DNA of 64,000 nt from Nyssa sinensis (GCA_008638375.1 CM018052.1:6989506-7053505); one strand, 5' to 3'; shown: positions 47,061-59,241, counted from the first letter of the stretch. Notes: generated by a model not told the origin, from the sequence alone. Program-made: numbers and translations.

Positions 47061-47903
47061 TCGGCAACCAAATTCTTCCAAGCGTTGTACCCGTGTTGTC
47101 ATTTTCACCCAACTAGATCAACGACCCTACAAGAACCCATTGCAAGTCTTTGTTTCTTGAAATGATCATGAAATAGAGACAGAGAGTGCTTCAGCTGCAC
47201 CAAAACTTTCTGTAATACACCTGGATCTGTAGCTTTCTCATTTGGATTCCATAATAAACTGCTGCGCAACACCTCAAGGTCTGCCTGAGCAATCTCCTCA
47301 AATAATTTTGCTAGCAACTGTGACCTATCCATAACATCTCGGTAGCTTTTCATACTCATCCTTCACTACAGAAAGCATCATCATCATCAAATACCCCCTA
47401 AATCAAAATCAGTCACACAAGAATTCCTCCAAAATTCCATTCTGCACTTTCGTTCCCATCATCTTCCAGCAACTCCCTTATCAACTGTCAGTTCTTCAAT
47501 TATCATCCGAAACCCTCAAGGCATCTTTAAATGTTTAAAACTACAGCTCCAAAGACCATTGCACAAGCCTTCAATCAAGCCGACACTGTTGCCCCTGAAC
47601 TACAAAATCCCCTTGTTCTGGTGCAAACAGTTTCCCTTCGTCCAGAACTCCGACTGCTTCTATCAGCCGCTACAACTTGAATAGTCAGCCTTACTTATTC
47701 ACAAGGTATCAATCCTATTCTAATCCAAAGGGAGAAAAATGGATGATTCAACATTCCAACCAAACTCGAGCACATCAATCTGCATTTTAGCAACACTCAA
47801 CCAGAAATATCCAAAAGTATCGTGTCCTCATGCTTCTGTTGAATCAACCAATTTGAATCCTCCAACTAATGATCAATCCAACGTGATCCCCCTTGCAGCA
47901 AAC
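47061..47903 (-). other. Gene-like segment of unknown origin
   Basis: Between an LTR fragment and a chromovirus-type LTR start. Higher GC and more even codon-like texture than its neighbours on the minus strand, but with stops except in 47359-47105. No match elsewhere in the window. Could be a captured host fragment or interior DNA of the 45281 element. Confidence 0.3.
47105..47359 (-). pseudogene. Unrecognised 84-residue open frame, possibly captured exon
   Basis: Reads SYRDVMDRSQLLAKLFEEIA, then ADLEVLRSSLLWNPNEKATD, PGVLQKVLVQLKHSLSLFHD and HFKKQRLAMGSCRVVDLVG. Charged and amphipathic, protein-like, with a helical look and no low complexity. Upstream on the minus strand CTTTCTGTAG resembles a splice acceptor, and GTTGGGTGAAAATG at the end resembles a donor, which fits an internal exon of a plant gene. 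I do not recognise the family. It sits directly beside an LTR fragment, so it may be a transduced piece. Confidence 0.35.
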
Positions 47904-48189
47904 TGTAAAGACTCGGGAATTTTTTTTTTTATAAATATTTTTTTTAATGAATATGTGTGTATGTGTTAAATGTGTATGAGATGGTGTATGTATGTATGTA
48001 TGCATGTATGTATATGTATATGATGTTATATATTGTATATATATGTATATATATACATTTACTCAAATATATATATAAGCATACGCACTGATGGGAAACA
48101 GGCTGTAGGTGCTGTTGTGTGTGCGTGTGTGCTATTGTGTAGGTGTGTGAGCTTGCAAGGACGGCTGAGAGTGTGGATATATGTGTGTG

Positions 48190-48190
<1 letters not shown>

Positions 48191-48224
<34 letters not shown>
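48191..48224. repeat. (TA)n microsatellite
   Basis: TA run of about 16 units upstream of the GA-rich leader in the chromovirus-type LTR. Confidence 0.9.
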
Positions 48225-48227
<3 letters not shown>

Positions 48228-49232
48228 GTAAACCAACAATGTCAACTTGCATTAAATGCAAGCTGTGATGGATAGGAAGGGAAGTTAGAAAAGAAAGGAA
48301 AATGGTAGGCTACTGTAGGGGGGTTGCGTGAGGTTATGTATATGGTGTGTATATAGGGATGGGTGTGTTAGTTAAAGAGAACAAAAAGAAAGAGAGAAAT
48401 AGAAATAGAAACTGAGAAGCATACGGAGATTCTAGAGTTCAGAAGCTTGAACCAGGGATTGGAATAGAAGAGAAAGAGAGAGGAACTGCACCAGAAGAAG
48501 AAAACCAGAAAATTTGGTGAGTAGCTTAGCTTCTGTTTTAAATTTTTCAAAGCATGATGATTGGTTTTATTTATGAGGTCTTGTAGAGCATGAAAAATAG
48601 AGTTAAATGCAAAAGGAATCAGTTTAAATGGTCCTAGAACAAGAGAGAAAAAGCTAGTTACAGGTTATGTACAAAATTCAGATTTCTGGTATTTTATGTA
48701 TAAAACTTAATCTAAATGACCTAGATCTAATCCTATAAAATGCAGAAAACAAATGGAAATGGTTTGGGCTTGAAACGATGAGAGAAAAGCCAAAAAAATT
48801 GCAAAGTTGCAATCAACCGGAGCTGGCCGGAAAACCGAACCAGCCACTAAACTTCCCTTTTTTGTGAGGCTTGAAGTGAATTTAGTGGGAAACCGACGTT
48901 GGGGTGGTGGCCTTGGAAAAGAATAGAGTGAAACTACGCTTAAAAATACGTGAAAAATGACCGGAGATTGGTTGCCGTCGCCAGAGATGGTGACGAAACC
49001 CTAGGGGCCTCCACCGAAAAATCGAAGAAGACGATGGGTGGTTGGGCCTTTCTTTTCTTTTGATCGTTGGGCTGTTGGGTTGGGTTTTCTTTAAACATTT
49101 GGGTTTCTAAATAGTGGGCTGGTTTGGATTGGGCCTCATGGTTTGGGCCGCACAGGGAAAATGAAAGAAAGGAATCAAATTGAAAAGAAAAAGGAAAAAA
49201 AATAAGAAAAGGAGGGGGGAAAGTGCAAACCC

Positions 49233-49315
49233 GAGGAATCAAACCAGGGTGGGGCGCGTGGAGTGTGGCGCATGGAGCCAGTTTGGATAGGACAATCCCG
49301 CGTCCTATTATGCCA

Positions 49316-49317
<2 letters not shown>
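49233..49317 (-). other. tRNA-like cassette, antisense to LTR
   Basis: Minus strand: GGTGGCATAATAGG (A-box-like) and TGGTTTGATTCCTC (B-box-like, GGTTTGATTCC), 58 bases apart. Directly followed on the plus strand by a TA run (49319-49352), as at 30709-30812. Confidence 0.5.

Positions 49318-49318
<1 letters not shown>

Positions 49319-49352
<34 letters not shown>
49319..49352. repeat. (TA)n microsatellite
   Basis: TA run adjoining the tRNA-like cassette. Confidence 0.9.
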
Positions 49353-49356
<4 letters not shown>

Positions 49357-50078
49357 CTTAATAATTTAATTAAATTAAATTGTTTTAATTATTTTAAATA
49401 TCACAAAATGGCCCGGAGTCCAAATGAGACAAGTCATTAGTGTATTTTGACTATCTCAACCATTCTGAATCCAACGGTGAGGTCCATGACACGAGACGAG
49501 GTCCCAAAAAAATAAAAGACCCATAGTAACATTAAAAATTATCGAAATGCCCCTGGGTTAAAATGCAGTCGAACGAACCCTAGTTAAAGTAAAAAAATAG
49601 CGAATTTTTATTATTTTCGGCATTCTGGACTCAACCGTGGAGTCTAATTTGAGAGAAGAGGTCTCATGTAACACCCCGATCCCGTGTAATTAATAATTAT
49701 TAATTAATACTGACTTACAGAATGATTTAGGGAATTAATCATAATCCCGGCGGTCGCCATAGACCGATTAAATAATTGAATGTCTGGAGGGAAGGGTACC
49801 TTACCCGAATCCAAATTACTGATTAATTCGGTGAAATAACGCCGTTTTAATACTGACGGAACCCGAATTAGCTAACCCGGGAAAATCCCGAATGATTAAT
49901 AAATGACACGGAACCTCTGACACTGAAGAATACTGAAATACGGAACTCTCGAAACAAACCGCGTCGAAAAATGAGCTACGGAATGAAAGTTATGTAGCAA
50001 ACATGGAAAACTGAATTTCTGCGCAACCAAACGTGGCCTTAACCGAAAATATGGGAAAAATGGCCAAAGGGGAGGCCA

Positions 50079-50144
50079 AGGGAATTGAACCCTTGACCTT
50101 TGAGTGAAAGGAAACCTCATCCAAAAAAATACCAACTAGGCTAG
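50079..50144 (-). other. tRNA-like cassette (best A-box/B-box match), antisense to LTR
   Basis: Minus strand: CTAGCCTAGTTGGT contains TAGCCTAGTTGG, a full A-box match, and AAGGGTTCAATTCCC carries GGTTCAATTCC, one base from the B box. Box spacing is about 40 bases, normal for a tRNA or SINE. No cloverleaf is evident between them. Confidence 0.65.
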
Positions 50145-52539
50145 GGGTATCTTTGTGTACAAATATACAAAGATATATATATATAACTATAAATCTGATT
50201 TGGTCACCCCCAAGTGACCAATAACCAAACATGCAACACCTCATCCATGCATCACCCTATGCCCCTAGGCCATCATGCCTATGCACCCTAGATCATCATG
50301 CCTATACACCACATGATGACCTCTCCTCCAACCAAAATACATGCAAATTAATCATGAGGTTGGGAGATGTATTGAACAAGAAAAATCAGATTTGCATTTA
50401 CACATCTCCATATATGCAATGGAGGGAGAACAGGCCTGAAAATGATCCTGAAAACTGATATTGAAAGAGAGAAATGGTGTGAGAATTTGTAAGCATGGTG
50501 TGCGCATGTGTGTGTCTTCATGAGATGCACAAGAAGGAAAGGAACTGAAGATGCACGACTGAATGAGGCACACCTGGAGTGCCAAAAATCAGGAACTGAG
50601 CCATAGATGGCAAGGAAAGCTACTGTTTGAAAGAGGTATAACCCTTTTTAAACTGAAAAATTTTCTGTTTGAAGTTAATATTGTTTGGGTGGCTTTGGAC
50701 CTATATAAACTGTATATATGTATTACTGAGAGGCCTAGGATTGTTTTAGAACAACTGAGAAGGGTCGGAATAGCATATAACCCCAAACCGTGAACAAAAC
50801 CGCCATGGGTAGAGCTTCCCTGTAGCAAGTCTGATTTGACCTCTATAAAACTGAATCTTGATGGTCTAAACATGAACTAGACCTTCCTAAGGTGCCAAAA
50901 TCACGGATCCGCGACCTAGAAACCTAGGTCTAGACCCTCAAAACCGAACCTATAGGTCTCGGCCATGGAACCTAAATTCTGTAACGGGCTTTTAAACTGA
51001 AATTTGTAAATGGGGAATTGAAGCCCCTGTCCTAAGGGTCACAACAAGCCAAACCTCGTGCGATTTGGTTGAGAAACGAAGGTGCACGACCGAGTTGCAG
51101 GTCTGCACAATAACGGAGTGGACCGAGCTCCATGCGTGGATTCGATCCATGAAACTGATGCCAAAATGTTGGCATGACATCCAGGAATGTTTTGGAATCA
51201 AAACATATTGAAAACTGTAACTGAAACTTCACGAAATAGAGAACAATGGGGACTGGGAATTAGGGCAACAGTGCACTGGTTGGTGAAGAAGACGACGAGT
51301 CGACCGAGTCGACTCGTCCAACACGCCTAAACCCACTGAACCGACTCGGACACGTGTCTGTCCACGAGCGTGCCACCGAATTAATAGGACGGTGTCGTTT
51401 TGGGCTTACCTGATTTGTTTTAAATCAAATCCTGCCTGTTTGGTCCCTCGGATAACAAATTAAAATTGGGATTGGGCTAATCCTGAACACGGATAGGGGG
51501 GCAAATTGAGGTTAACTAGAATATTTAATTCCGGTTTTCCTGAAGGAACTGAACTGGTTGGTTCTTGATGATTTTGGACCGGTTCACTTGGTGAACCATT
51601 GAACCCTTGGGTTTGAACCCTTAAATTATGAAATTATATTTTTGACCCCTAAAGTTCCTAAAATTACGGATCCACCCCTACTGTTTGACAATATTGCACA
51701 GTGGCCCTGATTTCTGAAATTTTGTACATTTAAGCCCCTGCTAAAGAAATTAAATAATAAAATAATTATTTAATTATTTTATTAAATAGGTAAAATTACG
51801 ATTTTACCCCTGGGCATTAATTATGTCAAACGGAGTCCAAATAAAGCAAATAAATAGTGTATTTTCACTATTTCAAGCATTCTGGACTCAATGGTACAGT
51901 CCGATTTTGGAAATACAGTACCGAAAAATACAGACTTGTAAGTGATAAATTACTGTACTGCCCCTGATGGCACCAGACCCAAATAAAAATAAAAGACAGT
52001 CTATTATGACTATGTCGGGCGTTCTAAACTCAACGGTGAGGTCCGTTTAACGAACCGAAGTCCCGAAAAATACAGACACATAAAGTGTAAATGACCGTAC
52101 TGCCCCTAATAATTCCTAGGGTCAATTAAACATAACAGATAGTCCAACTTGATTATGTCGGACACTCTGGACCCAATGGTGAGGTCCATTTTATGAACTG
52201 ACGTGCCGAGAAATATGACACGTGAAATTACCAAATTACCCCTGATACTGTACGAAGCCCAAATGAAGTCCGATTGGGACGAAATTGATAGCGATAGACG
52301 CCCAGATACTGGTGAGACTGTAAACATGATTAAATAATGATTCAGAGTCGGAATCTTACAAAACGTAAAATGACCAAAATACCCCTGAGCACAGTAAGTG
52401 CAAGGTAGAGGTCAAATAAAGGTCAAACTGATCTGATAAATTATCATAGGAATAATTATGAACACTGAAGGGCTAAATAAGACTCCGGGACAGTAATGCG
52501 TAAAACGAGAAATGATCGATGTGTCCCGATGATCAAAAG

Positions 52540-52960
52540 CAGATACCAAACGAAGCCCAAAGGACTTAAGAATTTACATGTGAGATATATGGGACATTCT
52601 GAGGACCACGACAGGGTCCGGGGTAAGAATGACAAATTACTATTTTGCCCCTAAGGCTAAGTAAGCCCTTAACTGATAGCGATTCAAGTCTAAAAGACTT
52701 AGAACTTCATGTATACGATATATGGGATATTCTAAGAACCACGACTGGGTCCGGGATAAGAATGGCAAAATTACCATTTTGCCCCTATGGTTAAAATGAG
52801 AACCTAACTGATACCGATTGAAGTCCAAAGGACGTAGAACTTTGTACTTAAGATATAAAGACTATTCCGAAGACCACGATAGGGTCCGGGACAAGAATGA
52901 TAAAATGACCATTTTGCCCCTAAGGCTGAAGAAGTAACTGACTGATAACGATTGAAGTCC
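52540..52960 (+). repeat. Tandem ~137 bp LTR module, three to four units
   Basis: CGATTGAAGTCCAAAGGAC, a GGGTCCGGGA-AAGAATG phrase and ATTTTGCCCCTAAGGCT recur with a period of about 137 bases. Related ~130 bp modules with CAATGGTGAGGTCC lie just upstream (51880-52330). Confidence 0.8.
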
Positions 52961-53605
52961 AAATGACTTGGGTTATAACTCTGATGACTGCTAAGCCTAA
53001 TTTAAGAGTAAAATAGACCGGATGAAACCCGATGAGAGGACGATAGGCTACTAGGCTATCTTAGGTAAACCGATAGATACCTAAGATGACAAATGAGACC
53101 TGAATGGATGAGTTCTGATCTGTATATGATTGATGATTATTGTTCAGGATATACATGGAGATGCCTGACGTATCTGGAGGTTATCGGATTGTTTGCGCAA
53201 GGAGATAACCGTAACAGTTTGTGAGTAACCTGGAACTTCTGACTTGGTGTATAAGTACACCGTCTAGTTACTGTATTTTGATTTACTGTACTGTTTTGTA
53301 TACTGTACTGTCTGAATGCATACTTTTTATACTGCATTACACGTAACCTGATTTTGTACTGTCCTGTTCTCCTGTTCAGTTCGGGTCTGTCTTGTTCTGT
53401 TGTATGGTCTGTCATGGTTTTATTCTGTACTGTTGCGTCTTGTGAGTAAACCTGACTCCTGAATTGGTGTATAAGTTCTGTCTAGATACTGTACTTTGAA
53501 GCACTGTACTGTTTTGAACGTTATACTGTTTAAAAGAAAAACATATATTTAAAGTAGCATATGCCTTGTCCTGATTGATATTGTACCAGTTTGTTCCGTC
53601 CTGTT

Positions 53606-54500
53606 CAGTTCCGATATGTCTTGTTCTGATAGATGTATTGTTCCGTTTTGTTCCGACATGTTCCGTTTCGATATGTCTTGATCTGATTGATGTATTGTTT
53701 CGTTTGTTCCGTCTTGTTCAGTTTCGATATGTCTTGTTCTGATAGATGTATTGTTCCGTTTTGTTCCGACATGTTCAGTTTCGATATGTCTTGATCTGAT
53801 TGATGTATTGTTTCGTTTGTTCTGTCCTGTTCAGTTCCGATATGTCTTGTTCTGATAGATGTATTGTTCCGTTTTGTTCCGACATGTTCAGTTTCGATAT
53901 GTCTTGATCTGATTGATGTATTGTTTCGTTTGTTCCGTCCTGTTCAGTTCCGATATGTCTTGTTCTGATAGATGTATTGTTCCGTTTTGTTCCGACATGT
54001 TCAGTTTCGATATGTCTTGATCTGATTGATGTATTGTTTCGTTTGTTTCCGTCATGTTCAGTTCCGATATGACTGGTCCTGATTGACATTGTTTCATTTT
54101 GTTCCGTCATGTTCAGTTCCGACATGACTTGTCCTGATTGACATTGTTTCATTTTGTTCCGTCATGTTCAGTTCCGACATGACTTGTCCTGATTGATATT
54201 GTTTCATTTTGTTCCGTCATGTTCAGTTCCGATATGACTTGTCCTGATTGATATCGTTTCGTTTTGTTCCGTCATGTTCAGTTTCGATATGACTTGTCCT
54301 GATTGATATCGTTTCATTTTGTTCCGTCATGTTCAGTTCCGATATGACTTGTCCTGATTGATATTGTTTCGTTTGTTTCCGTCATGTTCAGTTCCGATAT
54401 GACTTGTCCTGATTGATATTGTTTCGTTTCGTTCCGTCATGTTCAGTTCCGATATGTCTTGTTCTGATTGATGTATTGCTCTGTTTTGTCCCGTTATGAT
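53606..54500 (+). repeat. 55-57 bp minisatellite, ~16 units, dimeric then monomeric
   Basis: Core CAGTTCCGATATG or CAGTTTCGATATG repeats at 53606, 53664, 53719, 53776, 53832, 53889, 53945, 54002, 54059 and then every 55 bases from 54114 to 54444. In the first half two unit types alternate (TTGTTCTGATAGATG and TTGATCTGATTGATG), giving a 113 bp dimer. In the second half one type (CTTGTCCTGATTGATAT) is repeated at 55 bases. Confidence 0.9.
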
Positions 54501-56809
54501 CCATCCTGTTATGCCTCTGTCCTTGATTATGCCTGTGACTTGATCTAGTGTTTTGTTCCGTCTGATCCCGTTATGTACCGTCCGTCAATAATCTGTCTGT
54601 CTTGATTGATATGTGGTCCAGTTCCGTTATGATCTGTCTGAATTCTTGACTTGGTATATAAGTTACTGCATAGATACTGTATTTTGATGCACTGTACGGT
54701 TTTAAAAGATAAACTGTCTGAATGCATGTTTTTAAATGCAAACTTTTATAATGTATTGTACGCGGCATGATTTTGTCCCGTCCTACTATTATTTTGTTCG
54801 GTCTGTCTTGTTCCATTTTATGGTCTATCTGATTTTGTTCTGCTATGATGTGTCTGACTCTGGGTACCATTCTGATTATGAGCGGTCTGGCATAAGTAGG
54901 CTTGATTACGCGCCTAACTGATATATTATTGTTATGCCCTGTTATATTCCGCCCAGTACTGATCTGTTCTGATATTTGAATTAATTGCCTATACTCTCAT
55001 TGATATTGGCATCATGCACTGTTCCGTCTGTTTTGATTTGTTGTTCCGTTTAGTTCAGTCCTGTTTTATTCTACTGAAACTGCATTTAAAGTAGATTTAT
55101 AAAACTACTATTTCAGAAACAACTGAACTACCCTTGTGCTTTGTAAACAAGAAATGGTTTTGAAACCCTTGACAGGGAACCTGTGTTACTCATTGGGCTT
55201 TTCGAAGCTCACCCCATTCCCTAACATTTTTCAGGAATGATATTCGTTGGATCTGATGGCACTGATCTGTGGAGACTGGATTACTGAGGATTGAATCTGT
55301 TTAATCAGGTGAGTGATGTAATACGACTGACTTGACTGATATGTACTAGATATAGACATGGCTCATGGATTTAAACGGTACTCTAGAGATTATAGTTCTG
55401 CTCTGTTGTTATATGTCGGATTATAGATATACTCTGAGGTTAGAATTGTTAGCTGTTGGATTTTAGACTTGCTCTGTGTGATACATATCCTACGGTGGAT
55501 ACATGAGTTGCATTCCCTTGACAAAAAAAAAAAAGTTTTAAATTCCGCTGCATCTGACCCTACAGTCGGAGTGCAATTCACGGGAAAGTTCAGAAATTGC
55601 CTTCGGTTGGTCGCGTGGCGACTGACTGGCATCACGTCCTCGACATCCGTGTAGGGTGGGGTTCGGGATGTGACATCTCAAGATGTAAGAACCTGTAAAA
55701 GTGTAAAATGATTGTTTTACCCTTTTTAGCCCGAATATCCAAATTGAATTTCGCGAAGCCTAAACCAACTTTTTTCGACCTTTTGGACTCAATGGTAGAT
55801 TTTATTTTAGCAAAATAGAAACTCATAAAATAAAGACATAAAATTTGATGAATAGCATAATTCAAGTGACAATAGACTGAGTTACATTTTATGATTTTAG
55901 GGACACCATTATCAGCTACACCGCGAGCATAATTTCTTAGGGTTGAAACCAACCCATCAGGAGTAAGTTTAGGAGTAATTGCCATGATGACTAAATGATT
56001 CACATATTTGTTTGATTGTTTATGTGCTTATGTGTTTCTTGTTATCTTTTTGCAAGTTTGGTTAAGTGATGGATGTGGATCATGACTATATGTATGCTCC
56101 ATGTGTTAGCATAATGTGTAAATTATATTCTTCGAGAATTGTTGAGATTATGAGATATGTAACTTAAAGCATGTGTTTAAATGGACTATGTATGGCATGT
56201 ACCCTTGATAAAGGGATTTTGTGATTATATTGTTATTGTGTAATACATTGTCTAAAGCATACTTCATGTGTGGATAAGATGCTTTATTAAAATTACATTA
56301 TGGCATGGTAGAATCAGAGCATATTGGCATAGTGTGATTCCTTGAAAGCATGGTATGGGTTGAGCACATGGTGCTGTGTATTATGAGGGTGTAAATCCTA
56401 TGGTGAAAAACCCAAAATCGGCCATTGGTACTCGCATGCCAAACGGGGTCTGGACCATGAAGCGAGACATACTATGGTACTTGCAGGCCAACGGGGAAGG
56501 ACCATTAAGCGAGACATGGGTGTGGCATAGAGTTTGCATGGGTGCGTCATGCATATTGTTCATGTACAGCATTGATGACATTGGATGACATGTAAAGATA
56601 GATGTACACTTGCACATGCCACGCCTTAATTTTGTTTCTTGCATTAGCATTGTAATATACCAGCAGTTGAGCTGACCCATTCGTAGGATACCATATTACA
56701 GATGATGCCCCGGCTACATGAGACTCGGTGATGTCATAATAGAAGAAAGAACTTGGAGTGTTTTGGCCCTTGGGGCATATTTTGAGATGTAAGGGTTTAA
56801 GCCCATAAT

Positions 56810-59198
56810 TGTCACGACCCAAAACCCACCCTATGCGGATCTTGTGTCGCGGGGCCGACCCTAAGGCCGTCCCTACTTTTTCCCTTCCTATATCATAGTA
56901 CTAATATGCAAAGTACTAAAATCTTAAGACAATAACAGCGGAAGTCTTGTCAATGTCTATAATCAGCAGAAGTCTTTTCAGTACATAATGTCAACGGAAG
57001 TCTTTTCTAAACATAACATGATTCTACAATAACAAAATGAGAACCAGACATAACCAGCACCCATGGGTGGTGAGTACATGGGAGAACTAAACATAGACTG
57101 ACCTACTGGGGTCTCGCGGCGTCAGTACCTAATATGGGGGTAAGGGGTGGAATGAGCTACGAGAGCTCAGCAAGTAAAAATAGATCTCTGACACTGGTAT
57201 AAGAATATGATAAAAAAAGATGCTGTGATAGCCAATGGGAATAGTGGCCATAAGGGCCAATAACAATGGGACACAATGTACAATCAAGAATAATGGACAT
57301 AACATCAACATGAAACTCTCAACAACAATAGATCAATATGAAGGTACTGCCACAATAAACCGATCACAATTGAATCAATAAGGAAATATCTCTCAATACA
57401 AGATAATGATAAGGAAAAGCATAGCTCAGCAGTAGCAATCAAACAATCATATAAGAGATGCTTTTATTCTGTACAATTCCAGTAAAAATGCAAATGGAAT
57501 GGTAGTGAAATGTAAATGAAAATGCCAGTAAACATGCCAGTAAAATTGCCGGTGGAAAGCCCTCGAGGAATTCATTCCTGCCACCTGTCCGTTCACGGAC
57601 TCGACCCTTAGGTCTCTAGTCAAACAGAAAGCATCGGATGGATATTGTGACTGAGCACAAATCCGGTATTCATAACCTATTAGGATTATAGTGATTCCAT
57701 AGAAGTATGAAATGGAATATCTTATATACAATGGAACATAACAATAGGCTTTTCAAAGCATGGTTCAACACGATACTAATGATACAGTAGTCAATCAAAG
57801 TCCACAAGATAGAACAATATCACATTGTGGAAACAAAAACATCAGGTACGTTTAGAGTACAAGTTTGGCAGTAAAAGGATAAACTTAGCTTGGAAATACC
57901 ACATGGAAGAGAAGGTGAATTTATTTACCCCTAAACATGCATTCCTAAATCAGTCTCCTGCGGGTTTGCCTCTTTCCTGTCGCGTTCCCTATATATCAGT
58001 AAATACATTTCAGAATAAATACTATTCACCAAATTCTATGCCTTTCTATCATAAGTCTTTTTAATACTAATTTTGACTTTACCATTGAGTCTGAAATGCC
58101 GAAGAAAGTCGATTTAGGCTTTCGCGGAATTCCATTTGTACTTTTAGATTGAAAAGGGCAAAATTGTCATTTACATTTTTATGGTATTTTATCTTTTGGG
58201 ACCCCGTCTCGTGAAATGGATCTCACCATCAGACTCAGACCATTTGAGATAATAAAAATTGACTATTCATTTGCCTCGTTTGGACTTCGTTTAACCTACT
58301 TTTGAATTAGGGGCATTTTTGTACAAATTAATATTTATTAATTTTTTTGTTTGGGCCACAATGACATTTCCTAAAACATCTGGGGTCAATTCATAATTCC
58401 TCAGAGTTGTGGTCTGAACCAATGGGCTCATCAGTTAAAAACCCTAACCGGCCTGACCCTTTCCTGAACCAACCGGTTTAGTTAAATTTAGAGAACCGGA
58501 ACTGAATAACCAGTTCTCCTATGCTATCCAGGGTTTGGATAACTCCAACCTAATTTCAATTTCCTGTATCTATATCCAAACAAGCCCAATCCATTTTAAA
58601 TTCAATATAAAACGATGCTGTATCAGTTGCCCATTTTTCATTCCGGTCATCTTCTCCGGTGGATGTTCCGGCCACAATCGCTGGAACAGTAATACACCTA
58701 CTGTTTTTCACGTTTTTTACTTTCAAACTTCCTGGTTTTTGGATTCTTTTTGCCCCAAACTAACCCCGAGGTTTTAATCTTTTCTTTTGGAGGGTTTAAA
58801 CTTCAAAAGATACGGTTTTCCTCACCCATCTTTCCCCATTTCTGGCGTTGCACCGGTAAGGGAATAACTAGCCACAGAGTGGCCATTTCTTGACCATTTA
58901 AATTTATTCAAAGCATTTTGGAATCCTGAGGGTGTCTCCTACTGATTTCCAATTTCAAAATCAAGGTTTGTTTGATGGATTTAATTCCACCATGATTGAC
59001 CGAAGCTACGTTCCTGGTTCTGGGTCTTCCTTTTTCGTACTTCAGACTCTTATCAATCCTAACAGTAATGACACAACTTAAATATAAATGAATATAATTC
59101 CAGTCAGGAGCATACCTGTCTGTAGTTTTTCTCAAATCTCTTCCAAAAATCAGTTTTATCTCTCCATTTCTATTCTTTTCCTTCTGCTTCCTCCGTTT

Positions 59199-59241
<43 letters not shown>

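Larger units (their letters stand above)
49667..55675 (+). mobile_element. Solo LTR, 6009 bp, target duplication TCTCA
   Basis: Begins TGTAACACCCCGATCCCG and ends TTCGGGATGTGACA. TCTCA lies on both sides (49662-49666, 55676-55680), and the host LTR rejoins across it. It is unusually long for an LTR because of internal tandem growth: a ~137 bp module array (52540-52960) and a 55-57 bp minisatellite (53606-54500). Also contains an antisense tRNA-like cassette, a GGTATAACCC donor-like site (50634), and a segment inverted to 6840-7250 of the 4297-8924 element. No coding capacity; all frames are repeat artefacts. Confidence 0.9.
47904..56809 (+). mobile_element. Chromovirus-type LTR (plus sense), split by a 6 kb solo LTR and cut at right
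   Basis: Begins TGTAAAGACTCGGGAA. 47904-49666 joins 55681-56809 across the insertion. The second part follows the 11031 LTR, for example GGTGAAAAACCCAAAATCGG and TGGTACTCGCATGCCAAACG near 56400, and TTGGCCCTTGGGGCATATTT near 56760. It has TA repeats, a GA-rich leader (48280-48510), a GGTGAGTAGC donor-like site (48516), a CCGG hairpin region (48830-48990) and an antisense cassette. It is interrupted at 56809 by the next element, so its end lies beyond the window. Confidence 0.65.

Noticed and set aside
50079..50144. Candidate tRNA gene on the minus strand
   Set aside because: A and B boxes fit, but no acceptor, anticodon or D-arm pairing can be drawn and the copies diverge freely. Reported as tRNA-like only.
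53775..54152. 125-residue minus-strand frame with repeated SELNMTEQNETIH text
   Set aside because: It is the 55-57 bp minisatellite read through; the repeats create the frame.
53606..54500. Regularly spaced repeats that might suggest a CRISPR array
   Set aside because: Units are directly adjacent without unique spacers, and the context is plant LTR DNA. The 21 bp and 20-22 bp arrays fail for the same reason.
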